NCBI RefSeq assembly: GCF_024170005.1
Contig: NZ_JALJXJ010000003.1
Location: 372,001-436,000 of the forward strand
Source: Azospirillum lipoferum
GTDB lineage: Bacteria > Pseudomonadota > Alphaproteobacteria > Azospirillales > Azospirillaceae
Length of the DNA stretch: 64,000 bases
Reading direction: 5' to 3'
Below the pieces are notes generated by a model that saw only the letters and a program-made list of their open reading frames with translations, was not told the origin of the DNA and did not search any database. Positions 17,962 to 26,375 of the stretch are shown piece by piece; position 1 is the first letter of the stretch, and every line of letters starts with the position of its first letter. A program made the translations under genes and the position numbers.

Positions 17962-18777
17962 ATGTCCGATCATCAGTTTCCACCGCAGGACGGTGACGAG
18001 TCCGCGGAGCCGACCTCCCCGTCAACCGAGCACGATGCTGCCGAACAGGATGCCGCCGACCACGAGGACGGCGGCGGAACGCTGGCATCGAAGCGGCAGC
18101 CCTGCGCCATCAGCGGCAAGCGCCGGCCGAAGCGCGACCTGATCGCGCTGGACGCGCTGCGCCCCAGCCTGGCCGACCGCATCCGCCACGACCACCCGCA
18201 TCTGGAAGCGGACGCGCAGATCAGCCGGCAGGAGTTGGCGCGCTACCGCTCGCTCTATGTCGCGGAGCTGCTGAAGGAGGAGCATGGCGAACTCAGCGAG
18301 CTGGACCGCGAGGTCGCCGAAAGCCTTGCCCGGCACGAGACGCTGGCCGAGAACCCGGAGGAGGAGTACGACGACCACCGCACGCTGGGCGAACGGCTGT
18401 CGGACGGGCTGGCCAGCTTCGGCGGCAGTTGGGCCTTCCTGATCTCCTTCGCCTTCTTCCTGGGCGTGTGGATGCTGATCAACATCATCGAGGGCGATGC
18501 CAGGGCCTTCGATCCCTACCCCTTCATCCTGCTGAACCTGCTGCTGTCGTGCCTTGCCGCCATCCAGGCGCCGGTCATCATGATGAGCCAGAAGCGGCAG
18601 GAGGCGAAGGACCGGCTGCGCTCGGAAAACGACTATCGCGTCAATCTGAAGGCCGAGCTGGAAATCCGGCACCTGCACGAGAAGATGGACTATCTGATCC
18701 AGCGCCAGTGGCAGCGGCTGACGGAAATTCAGCAGCTGCAGCTGGAGATCATGCAGGAAAAACGCCTGCGCAGGTGA
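17962..18777 (+). CDS. DUF1003 family membrane protein
   Basis: The 271-residue product has three parts. The N-terminus is acidic and disordered (about 1-50), followed by a CAISGKRRPKRDLI segment. A soluble helical region (70-145) follows, then the DUF1003 core with two transmembrane helices (about 156-178 and 188-208; FLISFAFFLGVWMLINI and FILLNLLLSCLAAIQAP). The C-terminus is a charged coiled coil. The PVIMMSQKRQ motif after TM2 is the family hallmark. A GGAGG site lies upstream of the ATG. The molecular function of DUF1003 is not established. It is convergent with the zinc-ribbon gene downstream. Confidence 0.88.
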   Translation: MSDHQFPPQDGDESAEPTSPSTEHDAAEQDAADHEDGGGTLASKRQPCAISGKRRPKRDLIALDALRPSLADRIRHDHPHLEADAQISRQELARYRSLYVAELLKEEHGELSELDREVAESLARHETLAENPEEEYDDHRTLGERLSDGLASFGGSWAFLISFAFFLGVWMLINIIEGDARAFDPYPFILLNLLLSCLAAIQAPVIMMSQKRQEAKDRLRSENDYRVNLKAELEIRHLHEKMDYLIQRQWQRLTEIQQLQLEIMQEKRLRR

Positions 18778-18804
18778 GCGGCCTCCGGCTGGAGGGGCAG
18801 GCCG

Positions 18805-20592
18805 TCAGCGCTTGCGGCGGCCGTCCAGTTCCAGCATGCCGCGCAAGGCGGCAATGGTCTTGCTGAGCGGTGTCGGCTCGCTGCCGGGCTTAGCCTCCTC
18901 CGACTGAGCGGCCGGCGGCAGAGTATCCGGTCCGGCAGGTCCGCCACGGGACGGGCGCGGCTTGCCGGCACGGGGTTTCGGCTGGGGCGGCGGAGGTTGG
19001 GACGCCGGCGGGTCCGGCTGCGCCTCGTCCTCGATCAGCCCGCGCAGGGCCTTCATCGCCTCCTCGATCTCGCGTTCCTGGGCGGAGCGGCGCCCGGTGG
19101 GTGCCGGGTCCGGCTCAGGGGCTGCCTCGGGGGCGTCAGACTCCGGCGCCGGGTCGGACTCACCCCAACCGGCCGGCAGGGACCACTCGTCCTCATCCCA
19201 GCCAGGTGTCGGATCGCCCTCTTCCCCGCGGCGGGCAGGCTTGTCCACAGACTTCGCCGCCGAACTGTTGGCTGTCTGGCCGGCTGTCCGGCCCGTGCTG
19301 CGCGCAGTCTTGGGTGGCGGGGACAAAGGCAGCGGGGACGGAGCGTCCTCCTCCGCCGGTTCGTTCGCCGCATCCTCGATCATCGACCGCAGGGCGGCGA
19401 GGGTACGGTCGAAGCCTTCCTCGTCCTCCGGCGGTGGGGGCGGGCGCTGGGCGCGGCGTTCGGCGCGATGCTGATCGAAGTCGAGCGGTTCGGCGGCCGG
19501 TGGCGGCGCAGGCTTGGCCGGGCGGCCGGCCGGGACGGGCTTTTCCGGGTCGCGGATGGCGAAGGACAGAATCTCTTCCTCCGACGGTTCCTCGCCGTCC
19601 GGCTCCCTGTCGTCGAACCCATCCTCGGGATCGTCATCAAGATCGTCATCCCCGGACTCCGCCCGCCAGGGATCGGTCCCGGCATCGGCGTCGCCATCAC
19701 CCCAGTCGTCTTCGAAATCCCTGCGCACCAGGACCTTGTGCGTGAAGGCCGGCGGTTCCTCCTCGCCATCGCCGGGGTCGGAGTCGGAGTCGGCAAAATC
19801 GTCAATGGACGCGTGACGATCGGCAAAGCTCGGAGCGTGACCGGCAGCGGGCTTCGGTGCACCACCGTACCGGTCGTCCTCGCCATCCAGATCGTCATCG
19901 GAGCCATAGGCCTGCGCCAGAAGCTGGCGCATCGCCATCAGCGTCTCGTCATCACCGTCTTCGCTGTCGCCATCTTCGGAGGCATCGACACGGGCCGGTT
20001 CCGGCCGCTCGTCGTTGGCCGGGGCTCTGGATCCGCCGACAGGCGTCTCATCATCCCAATCGTCGGGCTCATCCCAATCGTCGGGCGGCGGGGTGCGGCC
20101 AAGCCGGGCCGCCATGTCGGCGAGCGAAACCGGCTCCCACAACGGTTCGGCCGCGCCGTCTCCCGGACCGTCGGCCACAAGGTCGGACAGCGGAAGCTCC
20201 GACACCGGCTTGCCGCGGACAGATGCGGGAGCGGGGGGAGAGGGGGGCGGAGGAGCAGGCGGTTCGGTGTCCGCGGTCTTCCTGTCCGCACCGTCGTCAT
20301 CGCGCAGGGACGCGAGCAGCCCATTCAGCGCCGCAAGCGGCGCATCGAAGGACGGTTCGTCAGTCGTGGAGGCCGGGACCACATCCTGCGGGACAGCCAG
20401 GATCGGCCGGCTTTCGATATCGCGGGAGTCGCAACGCGAGCAGCGGTAATGCGGCGCGATCGACAGCACCGGGTAATTGGGGCCGAAGCGCCGCTCCAGC
20501 ATGGCACGGGGCAGCACGCCGCCATGCCCGCAGGCGCGGCAGCGCAGTTGCACGTCGGCATCGATGTCGCGGAGGAACAGCATACGGGCCAT
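18805..20592 (-). CDS. Zinc-ribbon protein with acidic low-complexity body and repeated helix motif
   Basis: I do not recognise this 595-residue protein. Residues 1-65 form a compact domain with two CxxC knuckles (C18/C21 and C51/C54) separated by a segment with aromatic residues, a probable zinc ribbon. The rest is mostly Asp/Glu/Pro-rich and probably disordered. Embedded in it are five related amphipathic segments: PLAALNGLLASL (about 84), ETLMAMRQLLAQA (about 216), RTLAALRSMIED (about 393), EAMKALRGLIED (about 511) and KTIAALRGMLEL (about 575, close to the C-terminus). They look like short linear binding motifs on a flexible tether. There is no signal peptide or membrane helix. It is transcribed alone. 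Confidence 0.75.
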   Translation of the reverse strand: MARMLFLRDIDADVQLRCRACGHGGVLPRAMLERRFGPNYPVLSIAPHYRCSRCDSRDIESRPILAVPQDVVPASTTDEPSFDAPLAALNGLLASLRDDDGADRKTADTEPPAPPPPSPPAPASVRGKPVSELPLSDLVADGPGDGAAEPLWEPVSLADMAARLGRTPPPDDWDEPDDWDDETPVGGSRAPANDERPEPARVDASEDGDSEDGDDETLMAMRQLLAQAYGSDDDLDGEDDRYGGAPKPAAGHAPSFADRHASIDDFADSDSDPGDGEEEPPAFTHKVLVRRDFEDDWGDGDADAGTDPWRAESGDDDLDDDPEDGFDDREPDGEEPSEEEILSFAIRDPEKPVPAGRPAKPAPPPAAEPLDFDQHRAERRAQRPPPPPEDEEGFDRTLAALRSMIEDAANEPAEEDAPSPLPLSPPPKTARSTGRTAGQTANSSAAKSVDKPARRGEEGDPTPGWDEDEWSLPAGWGESDPAPESDAPEAAPEPDPAPTGRRSAQEREIEEAMKALRGLIEDEAQPDPPASQPPPPQPKPRAGKPRPSRGGPAGPDTLPPAAQSEEAKPGSEPTPLSKTIAALRGMLELDGRRKR

Positions 20593-20760
20593 GCCGTCCA
20601 GTATAGCGGCGGCCCCGCGGCTTTCCCATTCGTTTCAAACCCCGATCCGCTTCCAATCCGCCGACGCGGACGGCATGCCGCAGGGAGGACGGATCGGAAA
20701 AGACAGGATCAGGAAGGCAGGCGCCGGCCCGGTCCGGACCGGGCGCCGGCTCCACGACGG

Positions 20761-21000
20761 TCACACCGCGCGGGTGACGGTCAGACCCTGTTCGGACAGG
20801 CTGTCGAAGATATCCTTGAATTTCCGCAGATAACGGGTGCGGTAGGCGTCGAAATCGGCGGCGATGGCCGCCTCGGCATTCTGGGACTTCTCGAATTCGG
20901 ACACACGGTGGGCGTTCTCGGCGCGGTACAGGGCGAAAGCCCCCTTCGTCACCAGATCGTTGCCAACCGGGTCTGCGTTCTTCGCTTTGTCGCTGTTCAT
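20761..21000 (-). CDS. Small uncharacterised helical protein
   Basis: This 79-residue protein of unknown function is predicted helical and charged (RAENAHRVSEFEKSQNAEAA, then YLRKFKDIFDSLSEQ), without Cys, signal peptide or membrane segment. An in-frame ATG at 21027 would add 9 residues. Codon use matches the neighbours and the amino-acid composition looks like real protein. It is transcribed with neither close neighbour. Confidence 0.55.
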   Translation of the reverse strand: MNSDKAKNADPVGNDLVTKGAFALYRAENAHRVSEFEKSQNAEAAIAADFDAYRTRYLRKFKDIFDSLSEQGLTVTRAV

Positions 21001-21152
21001 CAATCCATGTCCAAACGGAGTGGACATCCGGCCACCGGAGCCGGATGATCGGCAGGGGCTGCACGCCACACCCTTTCGGCCGTGCCAGGCGTTGCAGCCA
21101 CTGCAAAAAGCCTACGCCCGCTTTTCCACACCCGCAATGCTGCGACGCACCA

Positions 21153-21596
21153 TCACGCCACCACCCCACGCAGAGCCGCCATGCGGTCACGGTCGACACG
21201 GATACGGTCCAGATGTTGGGCGATCACCGCGGTGATGGGCAGGGGAAGTTCCTTCGCCATCGCCTCGTCATAGCGGCGCAGACATTCGCTCTCGCCACGC
21301 TCGACCTCGGTGATGATGGCGGCACGGTCATGGCCGAGCACGGCCGATTTCAGTTCCAGAAAGAAGCGGTGGGCCCCACCCAGCATGGTGCCGCCCATGT
21401 CCGGCGCTCCGCCCTGTTCGGCGACCAGCCGCTGGATTTCGCGCACGATGGCGCCGCGTTGGGCGGCGAGATCGTTGAACAGGGCCTTCAAATCCTCGTC
21501 TTCGGCGGATTCGGCGGCCTGCCGGTAGCCTTCGTGACTGTCCTCGACGATGCGGATCAGTTCGTTCAGCGTATCGACGATCTCGTCCTTTTCCAT
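21153..21596 (-). CDS. PA2169/DUF2383 family ferritin-like four-helix protein
   Basis: The 147-residue product matches the pattern of the PA2169/DUF2383 family: LNELIRIVEDSHEGYRQAAE, then LKALFNDLAAQR, and ERGESECLRRYDEA, with charged helices forming a ferritin-like bundle. Members are often found with stress genes, but no reaction is established. The start at 21596 is preferred over upstream codons because it begins at the first conserved helix and has GGGAGGAC about 10 bases upstream. The downstream end of the YgjV-like gene overlaps or abuts this leader, so the two may be co-transcribed. Confidence 0.82.
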   Translation of the reverse strand: MEKDEIVDTLNELIRIVEDSHEGYRQAAESAEDEDLKALFNDLAAQRGAIVREIQRLVAEQGGAPDMGGTMLGGAHRFFLELKSAVLGHDRAAIITEVERGESECLRRYDEAMAKELPLPITAVIAQHLDRIRVDRDRMAALRGVVA

Positions 21597-21621
21597 GGCG
21601 GCAGGTCCTCCCATGCGTCCC

Positions 21622-22245
21622 CTACGCTGCCACAACCCTGCCGTGGGGCTGAATGTTCCCACCCTCCGGCGGGAGCAACCCGACAGCGACAGACCGGCGG
21701 CGGACCGTTCCGGACCGCCACAGGCTGACGCAGTGGCCGGTGAGGCCCATGGCGTCGGACACCAGTCCGAAGACCGATCCAGCCAGCAGATTGTGTCCCG
21801 ACCCCACGAGCGTCGCCAGGATGAAGCACAGCCGCATGGGGCCGACCGCGCTCTGCCAGCGGCCGAGCGTCGCCAGCAGGAAGCCGGTGACCGACAGCGC
21901 CGACATCGGCCCCTGCCAGCTCAACGCCGCCACCGCCAGCGCCGCCGGCACGGTCAGCGCATAAAGAAGGCCGAGCACCCGGCAGGGCTGTCGTTGGACG
22001 CGCACCGCCATCTGGATCAACCCCAGCCCGCATATCAGCATGCCGGTCTGGGCGCCCAGCAGCAGGAAATGAATCAGAAAGAGGGAGGAGGCCGTCGCCT
22101 GCGTCAGCAGGATCGCCCGCCGGCTGCCGAGCAGCGTCGACAGGGTGGCGGCGGACAGCCCGGCAATGCCGGTCGCCGCAACCGGCGAAAGAGTAAAAGA
22201 GTGCCCCGTAAAGGCCGGAAGATAATCCAGCAGAAATGCCGTCAT
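21622..22245 (-). CDS. YgjV-like inner membrane protein
   Basis: The 207-residue protein has about six hydrophobic helices. It resembles the YgjV (Imp-YgjV) inner-membrane family, of unknown function, in segments such as RRAILLTQATASSLFLIHFLLLG. The start at 22245 has GAAGG about 9 bases upstream. It lies 26 bases upstream of the DUF2383 gene on the same strand. The family assignment rests on pattern only. Confidence 0.65.
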   Translation of the reverse strand: MTAFLLDYLPAFTGHSFTLSPVAATGIAGLSAATLSTLLGSRRAILLTQATASSLFLIHFLLLGAQTGMLICGLGLIQMAVRVQRQPCRVLGLLYALTVPAALAVAALSWQGPMSALSVTGFLLATLGRWQSAVGPMRLCFILATLVGSGHNLLAGSVFGLVSDAMGLTGHCVSLWRSGTVRRRSVAVGLLPPEGGNIQPHGRVVAA

Positions 22246-22657
22246 GGAACGCCTTCGCATAAAGAAAATGCCGCAGTGCAGCGAAGGCTGTGGACGCTAG
22301 TCCCGGCTCGTTAACGAGGTATGAATATCGATGTGACCGGAAACAGACGAAAAGATGACTGGTGGGAATCCCCCGAAAGTTGGACGGTACAATGATGTGG
22401 ATGGCGCCGAATGTACGGGTGATTATTTCGTGTTCTCCGTTCGAATACCCTATGATGGAAATGGTTTTGAAAGATTGGACAGGCCCGACCCCAGCGATTT
22501 CGGGTTGGATCCTGTCCATCCTTGCCGTTGGCAACAGCGGCGTCGGACGGCATTCTCGCCCCGTCACGGCAGCATCGTTATCGGCATGTCTTCAATGGTG
22601 CGGGCCGGACCGGGATCGGGGGATCATCCGCAATCTGGGAAAACTGGGGGAACCATC
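22246..22657. other. Intergenic region of lower GC content
   Basis: These 412 bases hold no gene I would support. Composition is clearly less GC-rich than around it, particularly 22290-22480. It must carry the promoters of the divergent YgjV-like gene and the small zinc-binding protein. An 80-codon frame on the minus strand (22311-22553) lacks protein-like composition. Confidence 0.5.
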
Positions 22658-22933
22658 ATGGCGCAGTATGGACGGCATCCCGCCTCATTGGGCTGGGAAC
22701 CGAAGCCGAAGTCGCCCAAGACCGGCGCATCGCGCACCCATGGTGTCCGAGCCGCCCGCAGCGGCCCGTTATGCTGTTCCTGCGGCCGGCCCATCCGCGC
22801 CGGCGATCCGCATTGGGCCGGTCATGGCGACCAGAGCCCCTGGCATTATGCCTGCGCCGAGCGCGCCGGCCTTACATGGTCATGGGCGGGCCGTCCGGCC
22901 GCACCGCCGCTTCCGGCCGCGGAGATGGACTGA
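22658..22933 (+). CDS. Small putative zinc-binding protein
   Basis: This 91-residue protein has one apparent metal-binding cluster: CCSCGRPIRAGD near residue 39, then H-W and a final HYAC near residue 65, a CxxC...HxxC pattern seen in small treble-clef or LIM-like fingers. The N-terminus is basic and Pro/Lys-rich. GGGGGAA precedes the ATG by about 5 bases. Its last 62 bases overlap, tail to tail, the gene on the other strand. Function unknown. Confidence 0.55.
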   Translation: MAQYGRHPASLGWEPKPKSPKTGASRTHGVRAARSGPLCCSCGRPIRAGDPHWAGHGDQSPWHYACAERAGLTWSWAGRPAAPPLPAAEMD

Positions 22934-23120
22934 CCGCACCGGCAGCCAGCCCCGCCTGCGCCTCTTCACGCCCGCGCCGATAGGCCTCGCGTTCGGCCTC
23001 CAGGATGGCATCGGCCAGACGCCGTTCGAACTCGCGCTCCACCAGGGCGGAGAACAGGTCGATGCGGAAACGCGCCTGAAGGGAACGGCTCAGCCTGCGG
23101 GCTCTTTCGATCGGCGGCAT
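22872..23120 (-). CDS. Small uncharacterised charged helical protein
   Basis: The 82-residue product has residues 1-55 strongly helical and rich in Arg/Glu (RIDLFSALVEREFERRLADA) and a Pro-rich tail ending in PMTM. GAGGGGG lies about 9 bases before the ATG. The tail region overlaps antisense the 3' end of the small zinc-binding gene. I do not recognise a family. Confidence 0.5.
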   Translation of the reverse strand: MPPIERARRLSRSLQARFRIDLFSALVEREFERRLADAILEAEREAYRRGREEAQAGLAAGAVSPSPRPEAAVRPDGPPMTM

Positions 23121-23332
23121 CGGCGTTTCCCCCTCTGGATGACGGACAGTGCCGCCAAGCTTCAGAGATCAGGGCTTCTTGAGCAATCGCGCCATCGGTG
23201 AACCGCCAACGCAAAAGAGAGCGCCCATCCGCACCCATCGGTGCGAACCGCTCGTCTCTGGATTTCCAAATTTTGAAAGTTCTTTTACGGCTATCAGCGC
23301 AGAGCTGGATGCCATGCAGCCGGCATGACGTT

Positions 23333-23406
23333 TGGAGCGGGTGAAGGGAATCGAACCCTCGTCGTAAGCTTGGGAAGCTTCTGCTCTACCATTGAGCTAC
23401 ACCCGC
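23333..23406 (-). tRNA. tRNA-Gly (anticodon CCC)
   Basis: On the minus strand the sequence folds as a complete tRNA: acceptor GCGGGTG/CACCCGC, D arm GCTCAATGGTAGAGC, anticodon loop TTCCCAA (positions 34-36 = CCC), and T arm GAGGGTTCGATTCCCTT. Discriminator T is followed by an encoded CCA at 23333-23335. The anticodon reads GGG glycine codons. Pair 27-43 is a G-A mismatch; the rest of the stem is regular. Confidence 0.96.
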
Positions 23407-23453
23407 GCGCCCGCTGTTTATAGGCGACTGCCGCGGTGGATACAAGAGCGGAA

Positions 23454-24320
23454 TCAAGCACTCGCGGCGGTGGGAACGGTGGCCGCCAACGCGGCGTCCA
23501 CCGCTGGTGCAGGGGCGGCGGGACGGCCGGAAATGGCGCGGGCGACGCCGTCGGCGATCACGCGCTGGCAATGCTCGGCCAACGCCTTGCGGCTGCTGAA
23601 GCCGTCGATGGTGACCGGCGGGTGGAACTCCACCTCCACCGTCATGCCGCCCAGGCGGAAGGCCTGCCACAGGTGCGGCGCCAGATCCATGTCGCCGTAC
23701 CAGGCATAGAAGGGACGGAAGGCGAAGCCCATCGGAATGCCGTCCAGCCGGGTGGCGGCGACGCTGACCGGCTGGACCGTCAGCGGACGGCCGTCGATGC
23801 GGCGGGCGGCGACGGCGAACAGGGCGGTCTTGAAGGGCAGGGTGCGGTTGCCGTCGCTGGAGGTGCCCTCCGGAAACAGGATCAGGCTGTCGCCGGCATC
23901 CAGACGGCTGCCGATGTCGTCGCGCTGCTTGTCGACCGAGGCGCGCGCCTTGCGCTCCACGAACACCGTGCGCTGAAGCCGGGCCAGCAGGCCGAAGAAG
24001 GGCCAGGACCCGACCTCTGACTTGGCGACGAAGGAGCCGGGAATCTGCGAGCCCAGCACCGTGATGTCCAGGTAGGAGGAATGGTTGGACACGAACAGCA
24101 CCGGCCCGTCGGCCACCCGCTGGCCGCGCACCACCACGTCCAGCCCCATCAGCCGGGCGCAGACACGGTGATAGAAGGCGGGCAGGGTGCGGCACAGCCG
24201 CCAGTCGCGCGTCACCGCCAGGGCCTGCAGCGGGATCAGCAGCAGCGTCCACAGCAGATAGATCGTCAGACGCAGGGCGCCGCGGCCGGAGGAGCCCAGG
24301 GCGCGGGCAGTGCGGGTCAT
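23454..24320 (-). CDS. olsA: OlsA-type 1-acyl-glycerol-3-phosphate/lyso-ornithine-lipid acyltransferase
   Basis: This PlsC-family membrane acyltransferase has 288 residues. An N-terminal hydrophobic helix (about 15-35) precedes the catalytic H(X)4D motif in NHSSYLD near 74. The acyl-acceptor motif FPEGTSS is near 148, and the P-V-S strand near 182. It lies 7 bases downstream of an OlsB homologue, so the most likely reaction is O-acylation of lyso-ornithine lipid to give ornithine lipid. A general lysophosphatidate role cannot be excluded. The ATG at 24320 follows directly after the olsB stop. The C-terminus is Ala/Pro-rich. Confidence 0.88.
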   Translation of the reverse strand: MTRTARALGSSGRGALRLTIYLLWTLLLIPLQALAVTRDWRLCRTLPAFYHRVCARLMGLDVVVRGQRVADGPVLFVSNHSSYLDITVLGSQIPGSFVAKSEVGSWPFFGLLARLQRTVFVERKARASVDKQRDDIGSRLDAGDSLILFPEGTSSDGNRTLPFKTALFAVAARRIDGRPLTVQPVSVAATRLDGIPMGFAFRPFYAWYGDMDLAPHLWQAFRLGGMTVEVEFHPPVTIDGFSSRKALAEHCQRVIADGVARAISGRPAAPAPAVDAALAATVPTAASA

Positions 24321-24327
24321 GGTCGCC

Positions 24328-25230
24328 TCAGCCGGCTTGGCTGTCGCGGCTGCGACGTTCGTAATGCTTGGCATATTTGTCGGTGATCAGATCGCTCTTC
24401 ACCACGATGCAGACATCGGTGGTGTTGAACTGGTGATCGATCACGGCACCGTCGCCGATGAAGCCGCCCAGCCGCAGATAGCCCTTGATCAGCGGCGGCA
24501 GGATGTTCAGCGCCCGCCTTGGATCGATGCGGTCCTTCGGCATGCGGTCCAGCGAGACGAAGCGTTCCGGCAGCGCGGTCGCCCGCAGCTCCGCCGGAGC
24601 CAGATGATGGTGGTAGAGGTAGGACAGCGGTTCCGCCAGCGCGTCCGGATCGGTGCCGGGCAGGCTGGCGCAGCCGAACATCAGGGCGATGTCGTGCTGG
24701 AACACATAGGCGGCGATGCCCTGCCACAGCAGCTGCATGCTGCCACGCGAACGATAGCCGGCGTCGACGCAGGACCGCCCCAGCTCCAGCACCTCGCCCG
24801 GATAGCTGGCGAGACGGCCGATGTCGTATTCGTCGCTGGAATAGAAGCGGCCGACCTTCTCGGCGGCGGGACGGCGGATCAGGCGGTAGGTTCCGACCAC
24901 CATCTCGGGGCCGTTGCCACGGGCATGGTCAATGACCAGCAGATGGTCGGCAACGCCGTCGTAATCATCGAAATCGCGGCCCTGGGCCTGCATCGCCGGA
25001 GTGGGGACCGCCGCCATCTCCTCATAGAAGACCCGGTAGCGCAGGGCCTGCGCCCAATCGATCTCCTCGGCCGAGCGGGCCAGCCGCACCTCCAGCGTGC
25101 CCAGGCGAATGCCGTCCGCCAGCCTTTCGCCACCGGACCCGATCACACCGGGGGCATCGGGTGCGGACGCCTCGCGCCGCTCCGGGCTCGTCCGGGTCAG
25201 GCCCGGCTGGTCCAAGCTTGCATCAGCCAT
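24328..25230 (-). CDS. olsB: OlsB-type L-ornithine N-alpha-acyltransferase
   Basis: OlsB-family acyltransferases use a 3-hydroxyacyl-ACP to N-acylate ornithine, the first step in phosphorus-free ornithine lipids. The product is 300 residues. After about 40 variable residues the core reads LEVRLARSAEEIDWAQALRY, then VFYEEM, DHLLVID, VVGTYRLI, ELGRSCVDAGYRSRG and a long C-terminal helical region with LPPLIKGYLRLGG. These are the features of the family formerly called hemolysin-like GNAT. It is followed by olsA in an operon. Ornithine lipids replace phospholipids under phosphate starvation, which may connect to the Pho genes elsewhere in the window, but I see no Pho box here. Confidence 0.9.
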   Translation of the reverse strand: MADASLDQPGLTRTSPERREASAPDAPGVIGSGGERLADGIRLGTLEVRLARSAEEIDWAQALRYRVFYEEMAAVPTPAMQAQGRDFDDYDGVADHLLVIDHARGNGPEMVVGTYRLIRRPAAEKVGRFYSSDEYDIGRLASYPGEVLELGRSCVDAGYRSRGSMQLLWQGIAAYVFQHDIALMFGCASLPGTDPDALAEPLSYLYHHHLAPAELRATALPERFVSLDRMPKDRIDPRRALNILPPLIKGYLRLGGFIGDGAVIDHQFNTTDVCIVVKSDLITDKYAKHYERRSRDSQAG

Positions 25231-25614
25231 GTCGACGGTCCGCTGCGATGGTTCGGGACGATGGTACAGGCGCCACGCCCAACTGCCACCGCCGGGTCAC
25301 GGCGGCCAGGTCCGGCGGCCGGGTCGGGACGACAGAGTCGCGCGCACCACAAGGCATAACACGATCCGCCGGTTGCCGGTCAACCGACATCGTAGCCGAC
25401 ATGCCGGGGTGCGGTCAGCCGGCGCCCCCGGCCGGTGGTTGACCGGCCTGCGTGAATTTTTCCGTATGGATTTTGGAGCGCCGGGGATTGCGGCGGCGTC
25501 CGTATGAACCTGGACGCAAGCCTTCCGCAGCGAAGGCGGACTGGAAGGGTATAGAGGCAGGAACGGGCGGCGGCGCCGTCACGGCGCCAGTCCGCCCTGC
25601 GGGAACCCCATTCC
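25231..25614. other. Intergenic region between olsB and mucR-family gene
   Basis: No gene is supportable in these 384 bases. The left part must contain the olsBA promoter, reading leftward. A 7-bp hairpin with a GGTTG loop (25430-25448) is the only notable structure and has no T-run. It also receives the 3' end of the mucR-family transcript. Confidence 0.45.
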
Positions 25615-26028
25615 TCAGACGCCGCGGCGGGCGCGGGTGCCGAGACCGATCTGCTTGGCCAGCGAGCTGCGCTGGCGGGCATAGTTCGGCGCGACCATCG
25701 GGTAGTCGGTCGGCAGGCCCCAGCGGTCACGATATTCTTCTGGAGTCATATTGTACGCCGTCTTGAGATGGCGCTTCAGCATCTTCAGCTTCTTGCCGTC
25801 TTCCAGGCACACAATATAGTCCGGCGTGACCGACTTCTTGATCGGCACCGCAGGCTGCGGCCGCTCCTCCGCCACCACCGGTTCGGTGCCGACGTTGGCC
25901 AGCGACTTGTAGACCTGCTCGATCAGAGTCGGAAGATCGGTCAGTGCGACTGTATTGTTGGAGACATGCGCCGCCACGATCTCCGTGGTCAGAGACAACA
26001 GCGCGTTGGAAGGGGACCCGTTGCTCAT
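25615..26028 (-). CDS. MucR/Ros family transcriptional regulator with degenerate zinc finger
   Basis: MucR/Ros proteins are prokaryotic zinc-finger regulators of exopolysaccharide, motility and cell-cycle genes in alphaproteobacteria. This one has 137 residues: an N-terminal helical oligomerisation region (1-45), a Pro-rich linker, and the C-terminal finger starting at YIVCLEDGKK. Aligned to the Ros Cys-x2-Cys-x9-His-x4-His pattern, the ligands are C74, D77, H87 and Y92, so only one Cys and one His remain. The conserved motif MTPEEYRDRWGLPTDYPMVA and a basic tail follow. Related Ml proteins fold without zinc, so DNA binding may be retained. Promoters of this gene and the divergent TusA-like gene share about 90 bases. 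Confidence 0.92.
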   Translation of the reverse strand: MSNGSPSNALLSLTTEIVAAHVSNNTVALTDLPTLIEQVYKSLANVGTEPVVAEERPQPAVPIKKSVTPDYIVCLEDGKKLKMLKRHLKTAYNMTPEEYRDRWGLPTDYPMVAPNYARQRSSLAKQIGLGTRARRGV

Positions 26029-26117
26029 GTAAGCTTGCTCCGCGGCATTCGTACCTCACCATATAAAGAGGTTTTCTGCATCGTGCAATATCCATCCTTT
26101 GGAACAAAGAGGAATCG

Positions 26118-26372
26118 GTGACCGAAAAAATCTCCGCAGACTTGTTTCTCGACATCACCTCGCAGGTTTGTCCGTTAACCTTCGTCAAGACCAAGTTGAT
26201 GGTGGAGCGGATGGACGCGGGGCAGACCCTTGAAGTCCGGCTGAATGCCGGTGAACCCTTGGAAAACGTTCCACGATCCTTGATCGAGTTGGGTCACAGC
26301 ATTCTGTCTGTGCACCCCGAACGAATGGAGGAGCCGAGCGGAGTCCACCGCCTGATCGTGCGGAAAAATTAA
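26118..26372 (+). CDS. TusA family sulfur-carrier/sulfurtransferase
   Basis: The 84-residue TusA/SirA-fold protein has the single active Cys18 in QVCPLTFVKTKL. It starts with GTG and has AGAGGAATCG just upstream. This CP-x-TFV variant is common in alphaproteobacteria and differs from the CPEP motif of E. coli TusA, so a tRNA 2-thiolation role is likely but not proven. It faces away from the mucR-family gene and converges with rimI, ending 3 bases before it. Confidence 0.85.
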   Translation: MTEKISADLFLDITSQVCPLTFVKTKLMVERMDAGQTLEVRLNAGEPLENVPRSLIELGHSILSVHPERMEEPSGVHRLIVRKN

Positions 26373-26375
26373 CCC

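Noticed and set aside
22311..22553. 80-codon frame on the minus strand in the low-GC gap
   Set aside because: Composition is unlike protein, no ribosome-binding site, and it lies where divergent promoters are expected.
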